Shown: positions 38,706 through 48,645 of the stretch, one piece after another | Numbering within the stretch: position 1 is the stretch's first letter | Layout: the number at the start of each line of letters is the position of its first letter | DNA from: Pseudomonadota bacterium | GTDB lineage: Bacteria; Pseudomonadota; Gammaproteobacteria; Burkholderiales; Rhodocyclaceae | Direction: 5' to 3' | DNA length: 64,000 nt | Assembly: GCA_021849505.1 (NCBI GenBank) | Contig: JAJZSW010000002.1 | Coordinates: 1 to 64,000, forward strand | Notes under the pieces: model-generated | Databases searched by the model: none | What the model was told of the DNA's origin: nothing | What the model saw: only the letters and a program-made list of their open reading frames with translations | Translations under genes and position numbers: made by a program

Positions 38706-40465
38706 ACGAACTGAACCGACAGGATGCAACGAACGAAGCCTCGCCGCCGGGGGGGCTGCCCCTGCTCGACGACTTTACCCACGAGCCGCGCGTCGCCTAC
38801 TTCACCATGGAAATCGCGCTGCGCAACGAAATACCGACCTACTCCGGCGGCCTGGGCGTGCTGGCCGGCGATACCGTGCGTTCGGCCGCCGACCTCGTGC
38901 TGCCGCTGGTGGCGGTGAGCCTGGTCTCCCGCGCCGGCTATTTCTGCCAGGCGATCGACGCCCAGGGCCGGCAGGTCGAGCAGGCGGCCACGTGGGAACC
39001 GCACGACTGGGCGCAGCCGCTGGACGCCAAGATCGCCGTGTCGATCGAGGGCCGGGCGGTGTGGATCGGTGCATGGCTGTATGTGCTCGATGGCTACCTG
39101 GGCGGCCGCCAGCCGGTGCTGCTGCTCGATACCGATCTGGACGAGAACCATGCGGACGACCGCGAGATCACGCATTACCTGTACGGCGGCGACGATACCT
39201 ACCGGCTCAAGCAGGAGATCGTGCTCGGCATCGGCGGGGTGCGGCTGCTGCAGGCGCTCGGTTTCAAGATTCGCCATCACCACATGAACGAAGGGCATTC
39301 CGCGCTGCTCGGGCTCGAACTGCTGCGGCGCTATGAATATCCACCCGAAGACCTGCGCCCCGGCGAGCTGCCCTACGACGTGCCGCGGGTACGCGAACAG
39401 TGCAACTTCACCACCCACACGCCGGTCGAGGCCGGCCACGACCGTTTTGCCTACCCGCTGGTGCAGCGCGTGCTCGGCACCATCGTCGATGCTGCGACCC
39501 TGAAGCATCTCGCGGGCGAGGACAGCCTCAACATGACGCGGCTCGCGCTCAACCTGAGCGAATACGTGAACGGCGTGGCCAAGCGCCACGCCGAAATCTC
39601 GAACACGATGTTCCCCGGCTACCGGGTGCACGCCGTCACCAACGGCGTGCACCCCTTCATCTGGACCAGCGAGCCCTTCCGCACGCTCTACGACCGTTAT
39701 CTGCCGAGCTGGTGCCACGAGCCCGAGCAGCTGGTGCGCGCCGACTGCTGCATCCCCGACGCCGCCTTCCGCGAGGCGCACGCGCAGGCGAAGCGGACGC
39801 TGATCGAGCGGGTGCGCGCGCGCAGCGGCGTCAGCCTCGACCCGCAGACGGCCATCCTCGGCTTCGCCCGGCGCATGACCGCGTACAAGCGTCCCGACCT
39901 TCTGTTCAGCGACCTCGAACGCCTCAAGGCCATTGCCCGCCAGCGCCCGTTCCAGGTCGTGCTCGCCGGCAAGGCCCATCCGCGCGACGACGGCGGCAAG
40001 CGGCTGATCGAAGAACTGCACGCCCGGGCGCGCGCACTCGAAGGCAGCGTGCCGGTGGTCTATCTGCCCGACTACGACATGGAGATCGCCCAGGCACTGG
40101 TGGCCGGCGTCGACGTCTGGCTCAACACGCCGCTGCGTCCGTTCGAGGCCTCCGGCACCAGCGGCATGAAGGCGGCGTTCAACGGCGTGCCGAGCCTGTC
40201 GGTGCTGGACGGCTGGTGGATCGAGGGCTGCATCGAGGGGGTGACCGGATGGGCGATCGGCCATGCCGCGGACGCGGACGACGGCGACGCGCGTGCCCTG
40301 TACGACAAGCTCGAACAGGTGGTGCTGCCGCTCTACTATGCTGAGAAGCAGGACGACCCCGCCGGCTGGGTCCGAGTCATGAAGGGCGCAATCAGCAAGA
40401 ACGCGTCCTACTTCAACAGCCACCGCATGATGCGCCGCTACGCGGCCGAGGCGTACATCCGGTGA
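38702..40465 (+). CDS. glgP: Alpha-glucan (glycogen) phosphorylase family
   Basis: [41 protein letters not shown] overlap. Confidence 0.92.
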   Translation: MNELNRQDATNEASPPGGLPLLDDFTHEPRVAYFTMEIALRNEIPTYSGGLGVLAGDTVRSAADLVLPLVAVSLVSRAGYFCQAIDAQGRQVEQAATWEPHDWAQPLDAKIAVSIEGRAVWIGAWLYVLDGYLGGRQPVLLLDTDLDENHADDREITHYLYGGDDTYRLKQEIVLGIGGVRLLQALGFKIRHHHMNEGHSALLGLELLRRYEYPPEDLRPGELPYDVPRVREQCNFTTHTPVEAGHDRFAYPLVQRVLGTIVDAATLKHLAGEDSLNMTRLALNLSEYVNGVAKRHAEISNTMFPGYRVHAVTNGVHPFIWTSEPFRTLYDRYLPSWCHEPEQLVRADCCIPDAAFREAHAQAKRTLIERVRARSGVSLDPQTAILGFARRMTAYKRPDLLFSDLERLKAIARQRPFQVVLAGKAHPRDDGGKRLIEELHARARALEGSVPVVYLPDYDMEIAQALVAGVDVWLNTPLRPFEASGTSGMKAAFNGVPSLSVLDGWWIEGCIEGVTGWAIGHAADADDGDARALYDKLEQVVLPLYYAEKQDDPAGWVRVMKGAISKNASYFNSHRMMRRYAAEAYIR

Positions 40466-40496
40466 GCCGCCCGCAATGAAGCCAAGGAGCCACACC

Positions 40497-41234
40497 ATGA
40501 GCCTGAACCGACGTGTTTTTCTGGGTCTGGCCGGCGGCGCCGCTGCCGCCGCCGCCCTCGGGCCCGGCCTGAATCTGATCGAACTCGCCCGCGGGCGCCC
40601 TCTCGACGAAGCCGCCTCCAGCCTGCAGCGCTGGGGTTTGCTGATCGATGCCAACCAGTGCGCCGACGGCTGCACCGCCTGCGTCGACGCCTGCTTCACC
40701 GAAAACGGCGTGTGGGGCCACGGGCGGCCCAGGACCGATGCGCAGTGGATCCGCAAGCTGACCGTCACCGACGAGCAGACCGGGCACACGCAGGCCTTCC
40801 CCGTCATGTGCCAGCACTGCGAGTTTCCGCCCTGCGTCGACGTCTGTCCCACCGGGGCGTCGTTCCGCCGCGCCGACGGCATCGTGCTGGTGAACAAGCA
40901 CACCTGCATCGGCTGCCGCTACTGCATGATGGCCTGCCCCTACAAGGCGCGTTCGTTTATTCACGAGCCCACCCACAACCAGAAAGCCTACGCGCCACGC
41001 GGCATCGGCACGGTCGAGTCCTGCACCCTGTGCGTGCACAAGGTGGATCGCGGCGACGGCATCACCGCCTGCGCCGAGGCCTGCCTGCGGGCCGGGCATC
41101 AGGCCATCCTGTTCGGCGACCTGAAAGATCCCGACAGCGAGATCAGCAGGCGCCTGGCGGCGCAGCCTTCGAAGCAGATCAGGGCCGACCTGAACCTGAA
41201 TACCGGCGTGCGTTACCAGAATTTACTGGGATGA
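40497..41234 (+). CDS. Tat-exported 4Fe-4S ferredoxin-type electron-transfer subunit (DsrO/NrfC-like)
   Basis: Tat signal NRRVFLG; CADGCTACVDAC, CQHCEFPPCVDVCP, CIGCRYCMMACP, CTLCVHKV. Confidence 0.88.
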   Translation: MSLNRRVFLGLAGGAAAAAALGPGLNLIELARGRPLDEAASSLQRWGLLIDANQCADGCTACVDACFTENGVWGHGRPRTDAQWIRKLTVTDEQTGHTQAFPVMCQHCEFPPCVDVCPTGASFRRADGIVLVNKHTCIGCRYCMMACPYKARSFIHEPTHNQKAYAPRGIGTVESCTLCVHKVDRGDGITACAEACLRAGHQAILFGDLKDPDSEISRRLAAQPSKQIRADLNLNTGVRYQNLLG

Positions 41235-41256
41235 GGCGGCCGGCGAGGAGATACGG

Positions 41257-41739
41257 ATGAGCACCACGGTCAAGGATCCGGTCTGCGGAATGGAGGTCGA
41301 CCCAGCGCAGTTCGAGACGACATTCGAGGGGTTGCACTATGCCTTCTGCTCGGAGCAGTGCCGGCAGCGCTTCGCCGCCAATCCCCACCTCTACATCGGG
41401 GTGCCCGGCGAGAAGGCGCCCGCGCAGAAGGGCGAGGAACTGCTCAAGCGCCGACGCTTCCAGCTCGACGCGCCGCTCGCCGCGCACGACGCCGCCCTCC
41501 TGACCGAGGCGCTGGGCGCCATGATGGGAGTGAAGGCCGTCGAGATCGTGGGCGACACGGTGACCCTCACCTACGACCTGCTCCAGGCCACGGCGGATCA
41601 GCTCGAAGCGAAGATGGAGGAGGCGGGCGCCAAACTCGGCGCAGGCTGGGCGGAGCGCCTGCGCCGCGGCTTCGTGCATTACATGGAAGATACCGAGGTG
41701 GGAAACCTGGAAGTGCATCCGCACCATGGGCACGGTTAA
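41257..41739 (+). CDS. YHS-domain protein with C-terminal HMA-like region lacking CxxC
   Basis: KDPVCGMEVDPAQFETTFEGLHYAFCSEQCRQRFAANPHLYIG. Confidence 0.82.
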   Translation: MSTTVKDPVCGMEVDPAQFETTFEGLHYAFCSEQCRQRFAANPHLYIGVPGEKAPAQKGEELLKRRRFQLDAPLAAHDAALLTEALGAMMGVKAVEIVGDTVTLTYDLLQATADQLEAKMEEAGAKLGAGWAERLRRGFVHYMEDTEVGNLEVHPHHGHG

Positions 41740-41760
41740 CGGCAAGCGAGGAGATCAATC

Positions 41761-41970
41761 ATGGACTGGTTAACGCAGAACTGGGTTTTTGTCGTGTTTC
41801 TCATCCTGTTCGTCGGCATGCATCTGTTCGGCCACGGCGGGCATGGCGGCCATGGCGGGGGGGGAGGCTGCGGCGGGGGGCATGGAGGTCACGGCGGCGG
41901 CGGGGACGACCAAGGGTCCGCGGGCAAAGAGCCGCCGCGCAAGGACGCCCCGCAAGGCCATCAACACTGA
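41761..41970 (+). CDS. Small His/Gly-rich membrane protein (DUF2933-like)
   Basis: TM then HLFGHGGHGGHGGGGGCGGGHGGHGGGG. Confidence 0.65.
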   Translation: MDWLTQNWVFVVFLILFVGMHLFGHGGHGGHGGGGGCGGGHGGHGGGGDDQGSAGKEPPRKDAPQGHQH

Positions 41971-41981
41971 GGAGAGCCGTC

Positions 41982-42248
41982 ATGCTGAACATCAAGCTCG
42001 TTTCCTGGGCGCTCGGCTTGTGGGGCGCAGTCACCTTCGCGGTGTGCGTCATCTACGGCCTGGTCACGCCGCAGAGTCTGCACATGCACGTATTCCTCGA
42101 GCAGATACTGCCGGCGTTCAAATGGCTCACCTGGTGGGGCTTCCTGCTCGGGCTCGCCGAGAGTTTCCTTTACGGCGTGTACGCCGGGCTGGTGTACGTG
42201 CCGATCTACAACGTTCTCCAGCGGCGCTGGGGTGACGCACGGCCGTAG
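41982..42248 (+). CDS. DUF5676-like small membrane protein
   Basis: 88 aa, LVSWALGLWGAVTFAVCVIYGLVTP ... SFLYGVYAGLVYVPIYNVL. Confidence 0.7.
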   Translation: MLNIKLVSWALGLWGAVTFAVCVIYGLVTPQSLHMHVFLEQILPAFKWLTWWGFLLGLAESFLYGVYAGLVYVPIYNVLQRRWGDARP

Positions 42249-42312
42249 CCGCAAGGAAGGTCTGACGATCCGATTGCCGGATGTCTGGCAGAAAAACCTG
42301 ACGGGAGTAGCG

Positions 42313-43272
42313 ATGCGCAAGACCTGGCTGTGGACACTTCTTGGCATGATTGGCCTCGCGGGTGTTTCATATGCAGTGTTCCTGTGGCTGTTGCCGCCGG
42401 CATTGCCGGCGGGGATTCTCTATGGCAACGGGCGCATCGAGGCGACCGAGGTAACGGTGAGTGCCGAGGTGGGCGGGCGGGTGCAGGAGAGCGCGCTTGT
42501 CGAGGGGCGAACGGTGCGCAAGAACGACTTGCTGGTGCGGCTCGACGAAACCGATTTGAACACGCGCCTTGCGCAGACCGAGGCCAATGCCGCCGCCGCG
42601 CAACGCGCCCAGGTGCAGGTCGCGCGCCAGCTCGACACCGCGCGGCACCATGTGCAGACCGCGGACGAGGAGCTCGCGCGCTACCGCAAGCTGCGCGAAA
42701 CCGGCTACGTGTCCGCGCAGATGCTCGATCGTGTCGAGAACCAGCAACGCGAGGCGCGCGGGCAGGTCGAGACGCTCATTGCCCAGCGGTCGCAAGCGGC
42801 GGCGAGCCGGGAGGCGGCGAGCCGCGAAGTCGAGCTGCTGCGCTCGCAGGTGGGCAAGGCCGTGATCCGTGCCCCGGCGGCCGGCACGATTCTCACCAAG
42901 GGCATCGAGGCCGGCGAGCTTGCTGCACCGGGCCGGACCATTGCCGTGCTTGCCGACCTGGCGCGCATCGAGCTGAAGATCTACGTGCCGGAGAGCGAGA
43001 TCGGCAAGGTCAAGCTCGACGACCCGGCGCGGGTGCGCGTGGACGCCTTCCCGCAGCGCAGCTTCGATGGCCGCGTGGCGCGCGTCGATGCGCGTGCCCA
43101 GTTCACCCCCAAGGACGTGCACATGCCGGACGAGCGCGCGCGCCTGGTGTTCGGCGTGACGCTCGCGGTGGACAATCCGGAAGGCTATCTCAAGCCCGGC
43201 ATGCCGGCCGACGCCTGGGTGCGCTGGAAACCCGACGCCGCGTGGCCGCAAAAGCTGACGGTGCCGCGCTAG
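42313..43272 (+). CDS. HlyD-family secretion adaptor (YbhG-like)
   Basis: GNGRIEATEVTVSAEVGGRVQESALVEGRTVRKNDLLVRLDETDL. Confidence 0.88.
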   Translation: MRKTWLWTLLGMIGLAGVSYAVFLWLLPPALPAGILYGNGRIEATEVTVSAEVGGRVQESALVEGRTVRKNDLLVRLDETDLNTRLAQTEANAAAAQRAQVQVARQLDTARHHVQTADEELARYRKLRETGYVSAQMLDRVENQQREARGQVETLIAQRSQAAASREAASREVELLRSQVGKAVIRAPAAGTILTKGIEAGELAAPGRTIAVLADLARIELKIYVPESEIGKVKLDDPARVRVDAFPQRSFDGRVARVDARAQFTPKDVHMPDERARLVFGVTLAVDNPEGYLKPGMPADAWVRWKPDAAWPQKLTVPR

Positions 43273-43274
43273 CC

Positions 43275-45221
43275 ATGAACGCGCCTGCCGAAGACCCGGT
43301 GATCGAGGCGGCGGGCCTCACCCGGCGCTACGGCCAACGGACGGTGCTTGCCGGTCTCGATCTCGCTGTTCGCCGCGGCGAAGTATTCGGGCTCCTCGGC
43401 TCGGACGGCGCCGGCAAGACCACGACGCTGCAGATTCTGGCCGGCATCCTCGACCCCAGCGCGGGGCACGCGACGGTGCTGGGTCACGACAGCGTGCGCG
43501 AGGCGGGCGAGATCACCGCGCGCATCGGCTACATGTCGCAGGTATTCAGTCTCTACGGGCGCCTGACGGTGGACGAGAACCTCGACTTTTTCGCCGCCCT
43601 GCACCGCGTGCCGGACGCGGCGCGCGTCGAACGCAAGTCGCGCTTGCTGGCATTTGCCCGCCTGGAGCGACACCGCGACCAGCTGGCGCGCTTTCTCTCC
43701 GGCGGCATGCAGAAGAAGCTCGCGCTGTGTTGCGCCCTCGTCCATGCGCCGCCGCTCCTTATCCTGGACGAGCCGACCACCGGCGTCGATCCGGTATCGC
43801 GGCGAGAATTCTGGAGCATCCTTTACCGGGCGCTCGCCGAAGGCACCAGCATCGTGGTGTCCACCCCCTACATGGACGAGGCCGAGCGCTGCACGCGCGT
43901 GGCGCTGCTGCACGATGGCCGTCTAATTGCCTGCGATGCGCCCGGGCGGCTGCGCGCAGCGCTGCCGGGAAAGATGCTTGAACTCGATGCGCGTCCACAG
44001 CGCCGCGCGCTCGCCGTGCTGCAGCGTGCACTGCCGCAGGCCGCGCCCTACGTGTTCGGCGAACGCCTGCACCTGCGGCTGCCGGAGGACGGCGGCGGGG
44101 AGGGCGAGTGGCGCGCAGCACTTGCGCGCGAGGATGTGCAGGTCGAGGCGGAGCGGGCGGTCGCGCCGAGTCTGGAGGACGTGTTCGTCGCGCTGCTGCC
44201 GGCCACGCCGGTCGGCGCGGCTCCCGTTGAACCTGCCGACGAAATGTCGGCAGCCGCAAGCGGCCCGGCGGTCGAGGTGCAGGAACTCGGCATGCGCTTC
44301 GGCAACTTCACCGCGGTGGATCGGGTGAGTTTTGCCGTGCGGCGCGGCGAGATATTCGGCTTTCTCGGCCCGAACGGCTCGGGTAAGACCACCACCATCA
44401 AGATGCTGTGCGGCCTGCTCGCGCCGAGCGCCGGGCGGGCTACGGTCGCCGTCGTCGGACTCGGCGCCGATACGCGCGCACTCCGCGCGCGCATCGGCTA
44501 CATGTCGCAGCATTTCTCGCTCTACGAAGACATGACGGTGGGCGAGAACCTCGATTTCTTCGCCGGCGTGTATCAGGTTCCGCGCGAGAAGCTCGCCGCG
44601 CGCCGCGACTGGGCCTTGCAGCTTGCCGGCCTCGCCGGCGACGAGGCGCGGCTCACGCGCGCGCTGTCCGGCGGGCTCAAGCAGCGCCTGGCGCTGGCCT
44701 GCGCCGTGCTGCACGAGCCGCAGGTGCTGTTCCTCGACGAGCCCACCGCCGGGGTCGATCCGCTGTCGCGCCGGCGCTTCTGGGAACTGATCGGCGATCT
44801 CGCCGCGCGCGGCGTCACGGTGTTCGTGACCACGCATTACATGGACGAGGCCGAGCACTGCCATACCCTCGGGCTGCTCTACTACGGGCGACTCATTGCC
44901 CTTGGTTCGCCGCAGAAATTGCGCACCGGCATGCGCGCCGGCGAGATGCTCGAACTCGAATGCGACCAGCCGATCCCGGCGCTCGCGCTGTTTGGCGACG
45001 ACCCCGGCGTCCAGGCCTCGTTTTTCGGCGACCGCCTGCACCTGCTGGTGGACGACGCCGCGGCCGCGCGTCCGCGTCTGCTCGCGCGTCTCGAACAGGC
45101 CGGCCATCGGGTGCGGCGCATCGAAACGGTCCCGCTCGGCATCGAGGACGTGTTCATCGCCTTCATCCAGATGGAGCAGGCGCGCCTCGAGATGGCTGAT
45201 GCGCGGCGGAGCACGGGATGA
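43275..45221 (+). CDS. ABC transporter ATPase with two fused nucleotide-binding domains (YbhF-like)
   Basis: Walker A GSDGAGKTT and GPNGSGKTT; LSGGMQKKL and LSGGLKQRL signatures. Confidence 0.92.
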   Translation: MNAPAEDPVIEAAGLTRRYGQRTVLAGLDLAVRRGEVFGLLGSDGAGKTTTLQILAGILDPSAGHATVLGHDSVREAGEITARIGYMSQVFSLYGRLTVDENLDFFAALHRVPDAARVERKSRLLAFARLERHRDQLARFLSGGMQKKLALCCALVHAPPLLILDEPTTGVDPVSRREFWSILYRALAEGTSIVVSTPYMDEAERCTRVALLHDGRLIACDAPGRLRAALPGKMLELDARPQRRALAVLQRALPQAAPYVFGERLHLRLPEDGGGEGEWRAALAREDVQVEAERAVAPSLEDVFVALLPATPVGAAPVEPADEMSAAASGPAVEVQELGMRFGNFTAVDRVSFAVRRGEIFGFLGPNGSGKTTTIKMLCGLLAPSAGRATVAVVGLGADTRALRARIGYMSQHFSLYEDMTVGENLDFFAGVYQVPREKLAARRDWALQLAGLAGDEARLTRALSGGLKQRLALACAVLHEPQVLFLDEPTAGVDPLSRRRFWELIGDLAARGVTVFVTTHYMDEAEHCHTLGLLYYGRLIALGSPQKLRTGMRAGEMLELECDQPIPALALFGDDPGVQASFFGDRLHLLVDDAAAARPRLLARLEQAGHRVRRIETVPLGIEDVFIAFIQMEQARLEMADARRSTG

Positions 45222-46351
45222 AGAGCCTGATCTTTGCCGTGGTGTGGAAAGAGGTGCGCGAGATCCGCCGCGACCCGATCACGATCGCGGTCGCGGTGGT
45301 GCTGCCGCTGCTGATGCTTTACCTCTTCGGCTCGGCGCTGTCGCTCGACGTCAAGGACGCGAGCCTTGCGGTCTACGACCAGGACCGCAGCGCGGCGAGC
45401 CGCGCGCTGATCGAGCGCTTCCCGCAATCGGGTTACTTCAAGCGTGCGCACGATGTTCGTACCGAGAGCGAGATTGCCAAGCTGCTCGACCGTAGCCGGG
45501 TGCGCCTGGTGCTGATCGTACCGCCGGATTTCTCGCAAAAGCTCGCGCGCGGCGAGACGGCCGAGGTGCAGGCGCTTGCCGATGGCTCGTACTCCGCCAC
45601 CGCGATGATGATCCTCGGCTACGCCGAGGCCATCGTCCAGAGCTATTCGCTCGAGCGTGCGAGCGCGCGCCTGGCTGCGCAGGGCATGGCCGCGCAGCCG
45701 GTCCCGGTCCGGGTCGAGAGCCGGGTGTGGTTCAACGCGCCGCTCGAAAGCGTGAACTACATCGTGCCCGGCCTGTTCGGCGTGATCCTGATGGCATTCC
45801 CGCCGCTGCTCACCGCGCTCGCGGTGGTGCGCGAGAAAGAGGCGGGCTCGGTACAGCAGATTTTCGTCTCGCCGATCCGGCCGTACGAGTTCATCGCCGG
45901 CAAGATGATCCCGTACGCCGCGATCGCCTTCATCGAGATGCTCATGATCCTGGTCGCCGGGCTGTGGTGGTTCCATATCCCGTTCCTCGGCAGCTTCCCG
46001 CTGTTCCTGATGGCGACCGTGATCTACGTGTTCTGCACCGTGGGGCTCGGGCTGCTCATCTCGATCATTACCCGCAGCCAGCTCGTCGCCATGCTGCTGT
46101 CGCTGCTCGCGACCCTCATGCCCTCGTTCCTGTTCTCCGGGTTCCTGTTCCCGATCTTCACCATGCCAACGCTGCTGCAGCTCTACACCTATCTTTTCCC
46201 GGCACGCTACTTCATCGAGATTTCGCGCGGCATCGCGATGAAGAATGTGGGCCTGGAGGTTCTGTGGCCGCAGTTCCTGGCGCTGCTGCTTTACACGGTG
46301 CTGGTCTTCGTCGTCACCACGCGGCTGTTCCGCAAGAAGGTGGCTCGATGA
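45218..46351 (+). CDS. ABC-2 type permease (YbhS-like)
   Basis: KEVREIRRDPITIAVAVVLPLLMLYLFGSAL; ATGA overlap. Confidence 0.9.
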   Translation: MKSLIFAVVWKEVREIRRDPITIAVAVVLPLLMLYLFGSALSLDVKDASLAVYDQDRSAASRALIERFPQSGYFKRAHDVRTESEIAKLLDRSRVRLVLIVPPDFSQKLARGETAEVQALADGSYSATAMMILGYAEAIVQSYSLERASARLAAQGMAAQPVPVRVESRVWFNAPLESVNYIVPGLFGVILMAFPPLLTALAVVREKEAGSVQQIFVSPIRPYEFIAGKMIPYAAIAFIEMLMILVAGLWWFHIPFLGSFPLFLMATVIYVFCTVGLGLLISIITRSQLVAMLLSLLATLMPSFLFSGFLFPIFTMPTLLQLYTYLFPARYFIEISRGIAMKNVGLEVLWPQFLALLLYTVLVFVVTTRLFRKKVAR

Positions 46352-47460
46352 CGCGCTACGGCAGAATCGCAGCGCTCGTGCGCAAGGAACTGATCCAGTT
46401 CCTGCGCGCCCGCACCATGCTGGCGCTGATCCTGTACCTCTACACCGGCGAGGTCGTCATGTGCACCTACGCCATGTCCTTCGACGTGCGCAACCTGCCG
46501 ACCGTGTTTGTGGATGATGCGCGTTCCGCCGAGAGCCGCGCGCTCATGCAGGACTTCGGCAGTTCGGGTTATTTCAAAATCACGCACACCGCCGCCGCGG
46601 ATTCCGAAGTGGCGACGATGCTCAATCGCGGCGAGGTGCTGGCGGCGGTGGTGGTTCCGCCGGAGTTTTCCCGCCAGCTTGCGCAGGGTGTGCCTACCAC
46701 CGTGCAACTCCTGCTCGATGGTTCCAATGCCAACACCGCGAGCGTCGCCCAGGGCTATGCGCAGCGCATCGTGCAGAACTTCGCGTTGCAGCGGGCGCCA
46801 CCGCAACATATATCCGGCCCGCCAGTCGAACTGCGCCCGCGCGTCTGGTACAACTCGGAACTCGACTACCGCCACTTCATGGTGCTGTCCATGATGGCGC
46901 TCGCCGGCATGATGGTGGGCGTGATCACGGCCGCGGCCGGCGTCGTGCGCGAGAAGGAGTCGGGCACGATGGAGCAGCTCTTGGTGACGCCGGTGTCGCC
47001 GGGCGAGACGATCGCGGCCAAGATGATGCCGCCATTTCTGGTCGGCCTGATCGCGCTGTTCCCCGGCCTTCTGGTTGCGGCCGTGTTCGGCGTGCCGCTG
47101 CGCGGCAGCCTCGCGCTGTTCATGCTGTTCTCCGGCGCGTTCCTGCTGAGCAGCCTGGGCATCGGCATCCTGGTGGCGGTGATTGCGGACACCTTGCAGC
47201 AGGCGCTGCTGATGTCCTTCCTGGTGCTGTTTCCGCTGCTGTTTCTGTCCGGCACCGTGGTGCCGCTCGAAAGCATGCCGTCAGGCTTGCAGGTCCTGGC
47301 GGAGGCAAGTCCGCTGCGCCACTACATGGACGCGGTGCTCGGCCTGTTCCTGAAGGGCGTGGGGCTCGATGTGCTGTGGCCGCGGCTCGCGGCCATGCTG
47401 GCGATCGGCGGCGTGCTGCTCGCCTTGAGCGTGTGGCGCTTCCGGCGCCATCTTGGTTGA
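46348..47460 (+). CDS. ABC-2 type permease (YbhR-like)
   Basis: RKELIQFLRARTMLALILYLYTGEVV; REKESGTMEQLLVTPVSPGE; ATGA overlap. Confidence 0.9.
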   Translation: MTRYGRIAALVRKELIQFLRARTMLALILYLYTGEVVMCTYAMSFDVRNLPTVFVDDARSAESRALMQDFGSSGYFKITHTAAADSEVATMLNRGEVLAAVVVPPEFSRQLAQGVPTTVQLLLDGSNANTASVAQGYAQRIVQNFALQRAPPQHISGPPVELRPRVWYNSELDYRHFMVLSMMALAGMMVGVITAAAGVVREKESGTMEQLLVTPVSPGETIAAKMMPPFLVGLIALFPGLLVAAVFGVPLRGSLALFMLFSGAFLLSSLGIGILVAVIADTLQQALLMSFLVLFPLLFLSGTVVPLESMPSGLQVLAEASPLRHYMDAVLGLFLKGVGLDVLWPRLAAMLAIGGVLLALSVWRFRRHLG

Positions 47461-47482
47461 CTCATGAGAAAGGAGACGAGCG

Positions 47483-47671
47483 ATGGAAAAAGATCCCGTA
47501 TGCGGCATGCTGGTGCGGCCCGAAGAGGCGGCCGCGCAACGCACCGTCCTAGGCAGGACGTATTATTTTTGCAGTGAGGCCTGCGTCGCCAGGTTCGACC
47601 AGGCGCCGCAGCAGTACGTGCCGGAGCGTGTGGACGACGCGCGCGGGCAGCCGACGAAGGACTCGGGTTAA
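47483..47671 (+). CDS. YHS-domain protein
   Basis: EKDPVCGMLVRPEEAAAQRTVLGRTYYFCSEACVARFDQAPQQYV. Confidence 0.88.
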   Translation: MEKDPVCGMLVRPEEAAAQRTVLGRTYYFCSEACVARFDQAPQQYVPERVDDARGQPTKDSG

Positions 47672-47717
47672 TGGGCGCAGACACACTGCGATTTGTGGTG
47701 TTCGACAAGGAGGGCAT

Positions 47718-47945
47718 ATGAACTACATGGGATGGAGCTTTATAGGAATGCACGCGCTGTGGTGGCTGTTCTGGATCGCGCTGATCGTGGTGTTCTTCGC
47801 ACTGATTGAACCGGTGCCGCGAAGTCGGCCGCGCATGTCGCCGCTCGAAATATTGCAGCGCCGTTACGCAGCGGGCGAGATATCGGACAAGGAATACGAA
47901 GAACGCAAGGCCAGGCTCGAACGCGACACGCAGCCGCGCAAGTAG
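47718..47945 (+). CDS. SHOCT-domain membrane protein
   Basis: TM plus MSPLEILQRRYAAGEISDKEYEERKARLE. Confidence 0.85.
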   Translation: MNYMGWSFIGMHALWWLFWIALIVVFFALIEPVPRSRPRMSPLEILQRRYAAGEISDKEYEERKARLERDTQPRK

Positions 47946-48012
47946 CGCGGTCATTACCCCGCGCCGGGCGCCAGTTGCGTTTCAACAGGGCTGTTAACTT
48001 CGGAGAAATAAA

Positions 48013-48645
48013 ATGCGTAAATTATGGGCAAGCCTTGCAGCGTTGGTCACGTTAAGCCTTACCGGCTGCGGCTACAATACCTTGCAAAGCAACGACGAAC
48101 AGATCAAGGCGAGCTGGTCGGAAGTTGTGAACCAGTACCAACGCCGTGCGGATCTGGTTCCCAACCTGGTGAATACCGTGAAGGGCTACGCCGCCCAGGA
48201 AAAGACGGTATTGCTGGGCATCACCAATGCCCGCGCCAAAGTCGGCAGCATCCAGGCAACCCCGGAGCTCATCAACAACCCTGAGGCGTTTGCCAGATTC
48301 CAGGCCGCCCAGGGAGAACTGTCGGGTGCCTTGTCCAGGCTGCTGGTGGTATCCGAAAACTATCCGCAGTTGAAGTCCGACGCCAACTTCCGCGACCTGC
48401 AGGCACAGCTGGAAGGTACCGAAAACCGCATTACGGTCGCGCGCAACCGCTACATCAAGTCGGTGCAGGAATTCAACGTCACGGTGCGCTCCTTCCCCTC
48501 CAATCTGACGGCAATGGCGTTCGGATATAAGGCGAAGCCCAACTTCGCGGTGGAAAACGAAAAGGTAATCTCCAGGCCACCCACGGTGGATTTCGGGACG
48601 GCGCCGGCCGGGCCCCAAGGCGAGGCTCAGGGAGCGGCCAGGTGA
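48013..48645 (+). CDS. LemA family protein
   Basis: LTGCGYNTLQSNDEQIKASWSEVVNQYQRRADLVPNLVNTVKGYAAQE. Confidence 0.92.
   Translation: MRKLWASLAALVTLSLTGCGYNTLQSNDEQIKASWSEVVNQYQRRADLVPNLVNTVKGYAAQEKTVLLGITNARAKVGSIQATPELINNPEAFARFQAAQGELSGALSRLLVVSENYPQLKSDANFRDLQAQLEGTENRITVARNRYIKSVQEFNVTVRSFPSNLTAMAFGYKAKPNFAVENEKVISRPPTVDFGTAPAGPQGEAQGAAR

Noticed and set aside
38582-40909. 775-aa minus-strand ORF over glgP
   Set aside because: Antisense to a conserved phosphorylase; long only because of high GC.
41830-41920. GGC/CAT-rich low-complexity DNA considered as a tandem repeat element
   Set aside because: Explained by the His/Gly-rich coding sequence of the 41761-41970 protein.
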